NCBI GenBank assembly: GCA_963805705.1
Contig: CAWDVH010000001.1
Location: forward strand, 2,356,001-2,420,000
Source: CAWDVH01 sp963805705
Lineage (GTDB): Bacteria > Actinomycetota > Actinomycetes > Streptosporangiales > Streptosporangiaceae
Length of the DNA stretch: 64,000 nucleotides
Direction of reading: 5' to 3'
Numbering within the stretch: position 1 is the first letter of the stretch; each line of letters begins with the position of its first letter. The notes below the pieces were generated by a model. The model did not search any database. It was not told the origin of the DNA and worked only from the letters and a program-made list of their open reading frames with translations. Shown here piece by piece: positions 43,241 to 51,391 of this stretch. Position numbers and translations under genes: made by a program.

Positions 43241-44110
43241 TTACCTCACGATGCGGATAACGCGGACCATGCCGAGCGTGGTGTGCTCGCGGTGGTCCTG
43301 GGTGTCCATGAAGCAGGCCAGCACCCAGAAGCCGGGCCGGTTATGGATGACCAGCTGCTGGAAAGCGCCGTGGGACAGAACGTTGTCGAAGGCGAAGAAC
43401 CCGGTGGCCAGGCGCTGCGCCTTGCCGTCCTTGCCCGCCCGCAGCAGCCGGGCGATCTGGCGCGCGCCAGCGGCGTTGCGGCCCCGGGCTGCGACGATCA
43501 TGTGCGTGAGGAACCCGTGGTTGGCGAAGCGGACCAGCTCGCCGTCGTGCAGCCGGCCGGGGCCGCGGAAGCCGAACTCGATCGAGGCGATGGTGGCCTG
43601 GGGCCGGGGCAGCGCGGCGGGGTGGGCGGCTTTGGTGATCACGAATGTCGTGAGCGGAGGCTGCCCGTTGGATGCCACGTCGAGGGCGACGTACTGCCCG
43701 GCGGCCAGGTGGGCCTGCGCCGAGCTGGTGCCCCTGTTGGCCTGGGGCGAGAAGACGATCGAGCCGATGCCGTCGACGTTGTTCTGGTCGTTGGCGATCT
43801 TCGGCAGTGCCGCGAGGAACCGGGCCACGGTGACGCCGGGGTCGAGGTGCACCAGGACCGGATTTCCCTGCGGCTCGTGGCTGACCTTGGAGACGATCTG
43901 CACGCCGCCAGATTGCAGCGCGCCGCTGACGGCGATCTTCTTGCCGTTCATCGTGATCGTGATCCTGGGCAGCGGCGCCTTGTGTGCGGCAGCGCGTCCG
44001 GCCAGCGAGGCGGACGAGGCGCTGGCGATCGTGGTGGGCAGCGCCACGGCGGCGGCTGCCGCGATCGAGATGCCGGCCAGCGCCGCCTTGGTCCTTAGCT
44101 TGGGTTGCAT
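43241..44110 (-). CDS. Secreted cupredoxin-like protein
   Basis: The 289-residue protein starts at ATG 44110 with GGAGG upstream. The N terminus KLRTKAALAGISIAAAAAVALP followed by ASA is a Sec signal peptide. The C-terminal part shows FANHGFLTHMIVAARG and later VLACFMDTQDHREHTTLGMVRV. The spacing of Cys, His and Met there resembles a type 1 copper site, with His of THM as a candidate second ligand. The middle segment (about 70-160) resembles no known domain. It probably acts outside the membrane as an electron carrier or sensor. A 21-bp palindrome of the LuxR-gene type lies 181 bp upstream. Confidence 0.65.
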   Translation of the reverse strand: MQPKLRTKAALAGISIAAAAAVALPTTIASASSASLAGRAAAHKAPLPRITITMNGKKIAVSGALQSGGVQIVSKVSHEPQGNPVLVHLDPGVTVARFLAALPKIANDQNNVDGIGSIVFSPQANRGTSSAQAHLAAGQYVALDVASNGQPPLTTFVITKAAHPAALPRPQATIASIEFGFRGPGRLHDGELVRFANHGFLTHMIVAARGRNAAGARQIARLLRAGKDGKAQRLATGFFAFDNVLSHGAFQQLVIHNRPGFWVLACFMDTQDHREHTTLGMVRVIRIVR

Positions 44111-44290
44111 GGGTGGTTCCTCCGCTCATCGAGATGCCCTGCGGCATCCGGCCTCAGTGCTAGCCCGCCGGCGTGGCGCTACACTGTTTCCCGCTCCCGA
44201 GGACTCCCGGACGGCTTTGGGGCGCGGGCCCGCGCAGACGGGCCGCTCTCAGAGTGGGGAGTGCTCCGCCGTCCGCGCACCAGGGTGGAC

Positions 44291-44311
44291 CCCTAGTCCC
44301 CAGGACTAGGG
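44291..44311. promoter_or_regulatory. CCCTAG palindrome 1 upstream of the cupredoxin-like gene
   Basis: CCCTAGTCC-N3-GGACTAGGG is a perfect 9-bp inverted repeat of 21 bp in total. It has the same geometry as the two copies beside the LuxR-type gene. It overlaps the stop codon of the small frame 44293-44487 and lies upstream of the gene starting at 44110. Confidence 0.65.
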
Positions 44312-44487
44312 TGATCATCGGAGGCACCCGCATCCGCCGTACCGTCGGCCGTGCGCAGCTCGTCCTCCAGAACGCGGATCAGGTCCAGCCATCCGGTGAA
44401 CGGCACGGTCGGTCCGGATCCGGCGCGCAGGTGGCCGACAGGCTGGCCTTCGGGGCCGCGCCCCAGGTGGATTACGATTGCAGTCAT
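44293..44487 (-). CDS. Small protein (64 residues), unknown function
   Basis: ATG 44487 has GGGAAG upstream. The peptide MTAIVIHLGRGPEG, then GQPVGHLRAGSG and PFTGWLDLIRVLEDELR looks like a compact beta-hairpin plus amphipathic helix rather than random sequence. It is divergent from the LuxR-type regulator across palindrome 2. Its 3' end lies in palindrome 1, so if real it would belong to the same local regulon. No family name can be given. Confidence 0.5.
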   Translation of the reverse strand: MTAIVIHLGRGPEGQPVGHLRAGSGPTVPFTGWLDLIRVLEDELRTADGTADAGASDDHPSPGD

Positions 44488-44558
44488 TGACTTCCCAGGA
44501 TCAGGTCATTACCTCAGCAGTGTGCCGGCCGGTCGGCCGGACCCGCGCCGGTAATCGC

Positions 44559-44579
44559 CCCTAGCCCGGCGGGCTAGGG
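44559..44579. promoter_or_regulatory. CCCTAG palindrome 2 upstream of the LuxR-type gene
   Basis: CCCTAGCCC-N3-GGGCTAGGG is again a perfect 9-3-9 inverted repeat in the divergent gap, 113 bp before the preferred GTG at 44692 and 72 bp before the small gene ATG at 44487. It is a good candidate for autoregulation. Confidence 0.7.
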
Positions 44580-44631
44580 TGCGCCGAACGCAGGGTGCCC
44601 CGGATCAGCAGTTATTACCCGTCCTGGGTGG

Positions 44632-44656
44632 GCCGACGTGCCCTCTTCACGTCGGC
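44632..44656. promoter_or_regulatory. Leader hairpin in the 5' region of the LuxR-type gene
   Basis: Arms GCCGACGTG (44632-44640) and CACGTCGGC (44648-44656) pair perfectly around a 7-nt loop. It lies between palindrome 2 and the GTG at 44692, and may affect mRNA stability or translation, or serve as another operator. It would be inside the coding region if the GTG at 44638 were used. Confidence 0.5.
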
Positions 44657-44691
44657 AGACTGGTGCGTACGCCACCGAAGGGGAGCAGCCG

Positions 44692-47422
44692 GTGGAAGAG
44701 CCATTTGTGGGCCGGGCCGGGGAGCTGGCGGTGCTGAACCGGCTTTTCGAGCGCACGGGCTCTGGCCAGGGCCAGCTCCTGCTTGTCGCGGGGGCGGCGG
44801 GTATGGGGAAGACAGCCCTCATCCGGCGCTGCCTGTCGTCGTGGCAGGCACGGGCCGTATCGGCCTCCGGGGATCCCGATGAGACCTCCCTGTCCGGCGG
44901 CCTGCTGGACCAGCTGGCCAGGGGCGCCGCCGTCCCCGAGGCCAAGACCCTGCTGGAGCTGCTGGAGACAGGCGCCGCTGACCCGTTATCGGCTGGATCG
45001 GCGCTGCTCAGCGCGTTCAGGGCGATACTCGCTTCGGAGCTGGTCGTCGTGATCATCGACGATGCGCAGTGGGGTGATGAGCTCTCCCTTCGAGCGCTGA
45101 GCTTCGCGGTCCGCCGGATGCATGACGACCCCTGCCTGTGCATCGTCGTCACTCGCCCGGAGGACCTTCACCGGCTTCCCCCTGGGCTGGTGAGAGCGGT
45201 GGACGACCGGGGAACCCGGCTCGACCTCGCTGCCCTGGACGCGAGGGCCGTGGCCGAACTTGCCGAGCTCGTCGGTGCCGGCTCCCTGCCGCACCGTGCT
45301 GCCGAGCGGCTGCGGGACCATACCGATGGCATCCCTTTGCATGTCAGGGAACTGCTGCACGACTTGCCCGCTGCCGTGCTGCGAACTCCTGGGTCCGTCG
45401 TGCCTGCCCCGCGGTCCCTGGAGACACTAGTGCTGTCGCGGCTGGCCGGCTGTGCGCCCGAGACCGAGCGCCTGGTTGTAGCGACGGCGGTCCTGGGCGC
45501 CGATACCAGGCTCGCCGACGCCGCTGCGCTGGCTGGTCTTGCTGATCCGCTGCCGGCCTTGCAGGAAGCGGTCCAGCAGCGGCTGCTCAAGCCAGGTGCC
45601 GCCGATGAGCGCCGCTGCGTGTTTCCGCGCTCTCTGATCCGCGCGGCCGTCTACCGCGATATCGGCGTGAGCCGTCGTGCTCAGTTGCACCGCGCGGCGG
45701 CCGGGCTGACGACCGGCTCAGCCGCGCTCGCGCACCGGGTGGCCGGCTGCAGCGGCCCCGACCCCGGACTTGCCGCGGACCTGGAGGCCCGGGCGCTCGC
45801 GGAGCTGGCCGCCGGCCGGCGGCCAGAGGCGGTCGAGCACCTGCTGACCTCCGTGCAGGTCGACGACCGCGGACCTGAGCGTGACGCGCGTCTGCTGACC
45901 GCAGTCGGGATGCTGATTGACCTCGGCGATGCGGCCAGGGCCCGTACCTATGCCAGTGAGGTCACGGCACTGCCGCCGTCCGCGTCGCGCAGCCTGGTAC
46001 TCGGGCGGCTGGCGATGCTCGCCGGGGACTACCGCCCGGCCGAGGACTGGATCGACAACGCGTGGGTCACGCTGGCGGCCCAGCCGCCGGAAGCGGTGAC
46101 CAGGGGGCGGGAAGGCGCGGCCGTTGCGGCCTGCCAGCTGGCGTTGATGCTGCTGGGCCAGCATCGCATCGACGACGCCGCTGCCTGGGCACGGCGAGCT
46201 GCCGATACCGCGGTGACGAGGTTCACCCGCGGCTGCGCTTGCGCTGTCCACGCCGGCTGCCTGGTCTCGGCCGGGCAGACGGACCGAGCTCAGGTCTTGC
46301 TCCAGGCTGAGCTGTCGCGCGGTGACCAGGGGCCGGCCGGAACGATGATCCGGGTCAGCCTGGCGGCGGCGCTGCTCCACGGCGACGACCTCGACGGCGC
46401 TCGCGCCCAGCTAGACGCCGCGGGCGCCGGGTATTCCGGGCTGCCCATGGAGCACCAGCTGGAAGCCGAGCTGCTGCGGGTAGCGGTCAATTACCGCGTC
46501 GGCGCGTGGGATCAGGCGGCCGCTGAGGGAGAGCGCCTGGTGGTACTAATCGAGGATCTCGACCAGGGCTGGCTGCGCGCCCGCGCGCACCTCATGGCAG
46601 TCTACGTCGCGGCCGGACGCGGCCAGTGGCGGTGCGCGGCAGATCACCTCGAGGCCGCTGCCGCGGGTCTGACAGGAGGTCCGGGAGCCGGCTCGCTGGA
46701 GCTGGCCAACGCGACGACGGCGATCGCCGTCGCCAGCGACGACCCGAACGCAATCATCGCCGTGGTGGGTGCCCTCGGCGATCTGGGCCTGGCTGGCCGG
46801 ACTAGAACCCACCCGGCTGATGTTCTGGCCCGCCTACGCGCACGCACTGGCCCGGCTGGGCCGGGCGGACGAGGCCGACCGCGCGCTGCGCCCGTTCGAG
46901 GAATTCGCCCAGGCGCGGGGCCGCCGGTCCGCGATGGCCGCAGCGGGACGGGCTCGCGGTTACCTGGAAGCCGTCCGGCAGCGGCCCGACGCCGCGCGTG
47001 CGGCACTTGCCGCCAGCGTCGAGAGGATATGCGGGCTGGCCATCCCCTACGAGGAGGCCCAGACGCGGCTGGAATACGGCCGGTTCCTCCGCCATTCCGG
47101 CCAGCGCAGGTCGGCCGACCGGGAACTCAGCGCGGCGCGATCCCTGTTCGCCAGTCTCGGCGCACGGCCCTTCCGTGACCGCTGCGACACCGAGCTCGGC
47201 CACGACACGCACGCGCGGCCCCTGGCGTCCCCGCTGCCGCTGACTCCCCGCCAGCTAACCGTGGCCAGGGCCGTGGCCAGCGGAAAGTCCAACCGAGACA
47301 TCGCTATGGACCTCTATATCAGCGTCAAGACAGTCGAGTTCCACGTCCATCAGATACTCACCAGGCTCAGTCTCGACTCCCGAGCCGAGATAGCCGCCAC
47401 ACTGGCCGTCGGGCCGTCCTGA
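44692..47422 (+). pseudogene. LuxR-family AAA/TPR regulator (LAL type), frameshifted near 46800
   Basis: I prefer GTG 44692 (VEEPFVGRAGELAVL) because GGGGAG lies six bases upstream; GTG 44638 is in frame. Walker A GAAGMGKTALI is near residue 33 and Walker B LVVVIIDDAQWGDELSLRAL near 120; ATPase and TPR-like helices follow. The frame loses sense after about 46790. The adjacent frame then gives LEPTRLMFWPAYAHALARLGRADEADRALRPFEEFA and ends in LTPRQLTVARAVASGKSNRDIAMDLYISVKTVEFHVHQIL, a LuxR HTH. One extra base between about 46785 and 46805 would explain the break. Rejoined, it would be about 910 residues, normal for LAL regulators. If the shift is real, the ATPase is cut off from its DNA-binding end. 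Confidence 0.85.
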
Positions 47423-47472
47423 CCCACGACTGCATTCCGCGGGCATGTGCTGGGATGCGGTACGGCTGTCGA

Positions 47473-47493
47473 CCCTAGTTTACGCAACTAGGG
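47473..47493. promoter_or_regulatory. CCCTAG palindrome 3 upstream of the lipase operon
   Basis: CCCTAGTT-N5-AACTAGGG has 8-bp arms and the same total length of 21 bp. It lies 92 bp before ATG 47585 and 51 bp after the LuxR-type stop. Confidence 0.7.
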
Positions 47494-47584
47494 CTAATCC
47501 CTGGTGCGCTCTCTATACGAATCCTGCTGAATTGTCAGCACGCGCCCTGCAGGGGTGAGGGCGGACGAGGTAGGAGTTCAGCCG

Positions 47585-47956
47585 ATGACCATTCCCGCTC
47601 CCGAAATGCCTGACTACACCGCCCAGGCGCGGACTAACCTGATCGCCCTGGCGAACGCAGCCTCGGCCAAACTGAGCGGCGTGACCGTCCAGCAGCCCAC
47701 GTCCGCGGTGCTGGCAGGCCTGCCCGCGGTCGTCACTGCCGCCCTGGCCGGCGTCAAGCCTCCGGCCGGCCAGTCGCTGCAGATCGCCAAGTACTTGCAG
47801 ATCGTGAACGGCAAGGTCACCGCGATCGTGGACGACGGCAGCTCGCCGAACGACCCGACTCTGGTCCACCAGGTCGTCACGGTCATCACGGCCGGCTCGC
47901 CGTCGTCGACGGCGATGACCTACCAGGTGGGTGCCCGGCCGCATCCGGTTACCTGA
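47585..47956 (+). CDS. Hypothetical protein upstream of the lipase-like gene
   Basis: 123 residues from ATG 47585 with GTAGGAG upstream; an earlier in-frame GTG at 47555 is less well placed. The sequence is Ala/Thr/Val-rich (YTAQARTNLIALANAASAKL, then VTAIVDDGSSPNDPTLVHQVVTVITAG). There is no signal peptide, Cys or clear domain. It is 15 bp from the next gene, with which it is surely co-transcribed behind palindrome 3. It may be a partner or chaperone of the lipase-like protein. Confidence 0.65.
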   Translation: MTIPAPEMPDYTAQARTNLIALANAASAKLSGVTVQQPTSAVLAGLPAVVTAALAGVKPPAGQSLQIAKYLQIVNGKVTAIVDDGSSPNDPTLVHQVVTVITAGSPSSTAMTYQVGARPHPVT

Positions 47957-47971
47957 GCGGAGGCGGGCGAC

Positions 47972-49687
47972 ATGACTGCTCCCAGCCCGGTCCAGGTAGC
48001 CGCTTTCGTCGGCTGGACCGACAGCACCGGACAGGTGCAACCCACTGTGTACGTGCTCGGCGCCGAGGAAGTGCCGAACCCCGACATTCCCGTGGTCATC
48101 CTGCTGCACGGGACGCGCGGCGGCATTTACGACATGAGCGATCCGGCGACATCGCCTGGCTTTGCCCTGGACATCACTGCACCAATCGTCGGAACCATGG
48201 ACCGTGGCTTCCACAGCTACCCCAACGTCGGATTCTGGGGCTTCAACGGCGACGCTCCGCTGAGCCCTGTACCTGATGGATGGCAGCCGTTCCTGATCAG
48301 TCAGGGCTACCTCACGCTCAACTACGCCCAGGTCGACCCGACAGGCAGCCTGGCCGCCCCGGTTAACAGGCAGGCCTCCGATCCGGTGCGGCAGCTTGAG
48401 TTCATTGTACAGAATGTCCAGAAAACCTTCCCTGGTCGGCGTATCTCGTTTGTCACCCACAGCCGGGGCGGACTGCTGCTGCGCGCCTGGATGGCGAACC
48501 AGGGCCTGGACCAGATACCGGGGCAGATGGGGACGGTAGTCCAGCTGGCCGCGCCGAATCAGGGCAGCAACCTCGCGAACATTGCCGAGGATCTGCACGC
48601 GAGCGTGGAGATCCTCCAGGGGCTGTCTGCCGTCTTCGGCATCGGGTGGCTGGACGATCCGCTGCTCCAGTTGATCGATGGCCAGGTGGGCACCCCGGAC
48701 ATGGCTGACATGCAGACGGGCGACAACAACACCTTCCTGGAGGGCCTGGCCAGTGCGGAGACTAGCTATGTCAAGGACCCCCCCTTCGCGCTGCACACTT
48801 TCGGCGGCACCAACCCCACGGTCAACCGATGCCACCTGTGGGAGTTCACCCCCGGCAGCGCATGGCCCCTGCTGACCTGGAACGGATCCGGATGGCAGGT
48901 GTCCTTCGACTGGGTGACCTGGGATGCTGGCCTGCCGGTCCGGGACTTCGCCGGCGATCTTGGAGTCCTCAGCGGAATAGCCGAGATCCTGCCGGGTACC
49001 GGCGACATCCTGGTCGCTGCGGAGTCGGCGAGGCTGCCCTGGGCGGCGCTGCACCACGTGAATCCGGTCAGCCACGCGCAGGTCCTGTGGGATACCAGCG
49101 TTCAGAGCCAAGGGCTGCAGGTGCTTCAGGCGGGCAGAGGCGAGCCGGCCCCCCCGTCGCCGGTCGGCGCAAGCTGGTTCCAGTGGACTCAGCCCACTCG
49201 GGTTGATCCGGGCTCTCAGTTCAGCATCACGGTTACTGTCACCAACGTCGGCACCACATCGTGGACCCCGGCTTATGTCGTCGGCGCCGATGACGGCTCG
49301 GGCGGCAAGATCTGGGGCACGGCCACCTCGCCGCTGCCGTCCTCGCTGGAACGCGGCGGCTTCGCCCAGGTCTCCGTCAGCCTGACCGCGCCGGCGACTG
49401 GCGGTTCAAGCCCGCAGAACCTGGACTTCTACATCGCAGATTCCGGTACCGCGCTGCAGCGCGGCCAGGCCCCTCGGCCGCTTCTCGTTGAGACGTCCGC
49501 AGCGCAATGTCAGGCGCTGGAAAGCCAGTGGCGGTCGCTGGAAACGGAGTTCACTCAGCTGCAGCTCAACTGGGCCAGGCAGGGAGGCAGCGGAACGGCA
49601 CCCGGATCGAGCACCCTGCAGGAAGAGATGGCCGCGATCACAAGCCAGATGGCAGCCGACGGCTGCCCGCCGCCGACACCGTCATGA
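47972..49687 (+). CDS. Lipase/PGAP1-like alpha/beta hydrolase with NBR1-like Ig domain
   Basis: In this 571-residue protein the hydrolase part has VVILLHGTRGGIYDM near residue 45 and the nucleophile elbow ISFVTHSRGGLLLRAWM near 165 (Ser in HSRGG). VVQLAAPNQGSNLANIAEDL, a PGAP1/triacylglycerol-lipase-like stretch, follows. Residues about 400-500 form a beta-sandwich with VTNVGTTSWTPAYVVGADDG, like the NBR1 'next-to-BRCA1' Ig domain of extracellular enzymes. A short coiled-coil (ALESQWRSLETEFTQLQLNWARQ) ends it. No signal peptide was found at the chosen ATG, which has GGAGGCGGG upstream, so location is uncertain. Substrate is probably an ester or lipid. Confidence 0.8.
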   Translation: MTAPSPVQVAAFVGWTDSTGQVQPTVYVLGAEEVPNPDIPVVILLHGTRGGIYDMSDPATSPGFALDITAPIVGTMDRGFHSYPNVGFWGFNGDAPLSPVPDGWQPFLISQGYLTLNYAQVDPTGSLAAPVNRQASDPVRQLEFIVQNVQKTFPGRRISFVTHSRGGLLLRAWMANQGLDQIPGQMGTVVQLAAPNQGSNLANIAEDLHASVEILQGLSAVFGIGWLDDPLLQLIDGQVGTPDMADMQTGDNNTFLEGLASAETSYVKDPPFALHTFGGTNPTVNRCHLWEFTPGSAWPLLTWNGSGWQVSFDWVTWDAGLPVRDFAGDLGVLSGIAEILPGTGDILVAAESARLPWAALHHVNPVSHAQVLWDTSVQSQGLQVLQAGRGEPAPPSPVGASWFQWTQPTRVDPGSQFSITVTVTNVGTTSWTPAYVVGADDGSGGKIWGTATSPLPSSLERGGFAQVSVSLTAPATGGSSPQNLDFYIADSGTALQRGQAPRPLLVETSAAQCQALESQWRSLETEFTQLQLNWARQGGSGTAPGSSTLQEEMAAITSQMAADGCPPPTPS

Positions 49688-49735
49688 AGGGACACCGGTC
49701 GGCTGGCTGCCAGCGGCATCCTCGTTGCCACCGCG

Positions 49736-49900
49736 ATGTCCTACCTGTACGGCGCGGCATCTGTCCTGGACAGGAAGCGGATCTCGACTGGCCTACCTGG
49801 CCCGCCTGGCAACTACTTTGGCCTGATCAGGGGCCCTGTGCTGTGGTTTCAGCACTCGGTCCACCTGAGCCCGACCGGCGATATCGGGCCCCAGGACTGA
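49736..49900 (+). CDS. Possible small protein of 54 residues
   Basis: A frame from ATG 49736 reads MSYLYGAASVLDRKRIS and PGNYFGLIRGPVLWFQHSVHL before TGA at 49898-49900. The same frame is open back to 49687 without an ATG. The composition is protein-like but no good ribosome site is seen. It lies in the 245-bp gap between convergent genes and could be a gene remnant. Nothing else was found in that gap. Confidence 0.25.
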   Translation: MSYLYGAASVLDRKRISTGLPGPPGNYFGLIRGPVLWFQHSVHLSPTGDIGPQD

Positions 49901-49932
49901 GCCCGTCTGCTGTCCTGACCGGGCAGCCTGAG

Positions 49933-50502
49933 TCAGGGTCCTCTAAGACTGCCGATGCCCAGCGATCCATCTGGTCCAGCCAGACTGCCCCGGTGCTCGA
50001 TCATCTGCTCTGCCTCCCGCACGTAGGTGGCCGGGTCCTTGTCGACCGCGGGGACGCCCGCGAAGTTCCGCGCCTCGAAGGCGGCGAACTTAACGGCCAG
50101 GTCGTGACGCAGCTGGAGCCCGGCGCGACGGCGGAAGTCGGTGAGGCCCTCGCGTTCTTCCTCCGCCATGTGGTCACTATTGGCCAGATTCACCGCGGCG
50201 ACCGCGGCCTGCCATCCGCTGCTGCCGACCTCGTGGCCCGCGACCGCGGCGATCGTGTCCCGGATGTCGTTGTGATCGTGGATCGCGTCGAGCGTTTCTT
50301 CCTCCGCGCTGTCGGTTCCCGCTCGCAGCAGCGCCGGGTAGAAGATCTCCTCCTCGGCCTCGGCGTGCAGCTCAAGGAAGGCTGACAGCCGGGCCCACAC
50401 CGCGCTCAGAGCCGTGGTGTCGGCCCGGCTGAGCTGCTCCAGGATCGCGAAGAGCCTGCGCTGCTCGTGATGGTCGTCAAGGATCAGCTGGGTAATGTCC
50501 AC
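49933..50502 (-). CDS. Hemerythrin HHE-domain protein
   Basis: The 189-residue protein starts at GTG 50502. The iron ligands fit the HHE pattern: LILDDHHEQRRLF (His), FLELHAEAEEEIFYPALL (His...Glu), IHDHNDIRDTI, and NLANSDHMAEEERE (His...Glu). Such proteins bind O2 or NO at a di-iron site or regulate oxidative stress. The C-terminal tail of about 40 residues is Gly/Pro-rich. It is divergent from the hydrolase/acyltransferase pair, with starts only 58 bp apart. Confidence 0.9.
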   Translation of the reverse strand: MDITQLILDDHHEQRRLFAILEQLSRADTTALSAVWARLSAFLELHAEAEEEIFYPALLRAGTDSAEEETLDAIHDHNDIRDTIAAVAGHEVGSSGWQAAVAAVNLANSDHMAEEEREGLTDFRRRAGLQLRHDLAVKFAAFEARNFAGVPAVDKDPATYVREAEQMIEHRGSLAGPDGSLGIGSLRGP

Positions 50503-50559
50503 GGTAAAGACGTATCACTACCGGGCCGAGCGCGTGGCGACGATGTGCGGGAGCAGTCA

Positions 50560-51363
50560 GTGCGGTTTCGCAGGGAAACGGCAGCCAGCGGCGGCGATGC
50601 CGCGGCCGCGGCATCGCGACCGTCCGCCGGGCTGTACCTCACCGAGCCGGTCCGCGGACTAGCTGACCTGGCGATTCTTCCCCTGGCTTGGCCATGGCTG
50701 GCGGCCGCCCCGCGTGGCGACGGCCATGGCGTGCTGGTCCTGCCGGGGCTGCTGGCCTCGGACCTGAGCACGGCGCTGATGCGGCGGTTCGTGCGCTGGC
50801 TGGGCTATGACGTGCACGGCTGGGACCTGGGGCGCAATCTTGGCCCGACCAATGCGGTGCTGGACGGCCTGTCGCGGATACTGGCGGATTTCGCTGAGCG
50901 CACGGGCCGGCCCGTGTCGGTGGTGGGTTGGAGCCTGGGCGGGATCTACGCCAGGGAAATGGCCCGCCAGCACCCGGCGCGCATCCGGCAGGTGATCACC
51001 CTGGGGAGCCCGTTCGCGCTCACCGAATCCCGGCCGAGCCGGGCCGCCGGCGCCTACCAGCGTCGCAGTAACCTGCATGCGGCCAGCGGGCGGCTGCCCA
51101 CGCGCGAGCAGGTCGCCCGGCCCATTGACGTCCCCTCGACGGCCGTGTACTCCCGCCGGGACGGCATCGTGTCCTGGTCGGCCTGCATCGAGCCGGAAAC
51201 GGCGCTGCACGAGAATGTCGAGGTCCGCTGCGGCCATCTCGGGTTCGGCGCCGACCCGGCGACACTGTGGCTGATCGCCGACCGGCTGGCCGCCCCCGCC
51301 GGCCGCCGCAGCCCGTTCCGCCCGCCGCCGCTGCTGCGCCCGCTCTACCCCGCCCGCCGATGA
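50560..51363 (+). CDS. Alpha/beta hydrolase, probable lipase partner of WS/DGAT
   Basis: About 267 residues from GTG 50560 with GGGAG six bases upstream; the longer in-frame frame from 50467 would overlap the hemerythrin start. GVLVLPGLLASDLSTALMRRFVRWLGYDVHGWDLGRNLGPT is the N-terminal hydrolase part. The nucleophile elbow is VSVVGWSLGGIYAREMA, and CGHLGFG near the end provides the His. Such PGAP1/lipase-like hydrolases frequently sit next to wax-ester synthases. It lies 28 bp before the WS/DGAT gene, so a shared operon acting on storage lipid is likely. Confidence 0.82.
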   Translation: MRFRRETAASGGDAAAAASRPSAGLYLTEPVRGLADLAILPLAWPWLAAAPRGDGHGVLVLPGLLASDLSTALMRRFVRWLGYDVHGWDLGRNLGPTNAVLDGLSRILADFAERTGRPVSVVGWSLGGIYAREMARQHPARIRQVITLGSPFALTESRPSRAAGAYQRRSNLHAASGRLPTREQVARPIDVPSTAVYSRRDGIVSWSACIEPETALHENVEVRCGHLGFGADPATLWLIADRLAAPAGRRSPFRPPPLLRPLYPARR

Positions 51364-51391
51364 CTACCCGCACGGTAAGGAGCAACCCGAA

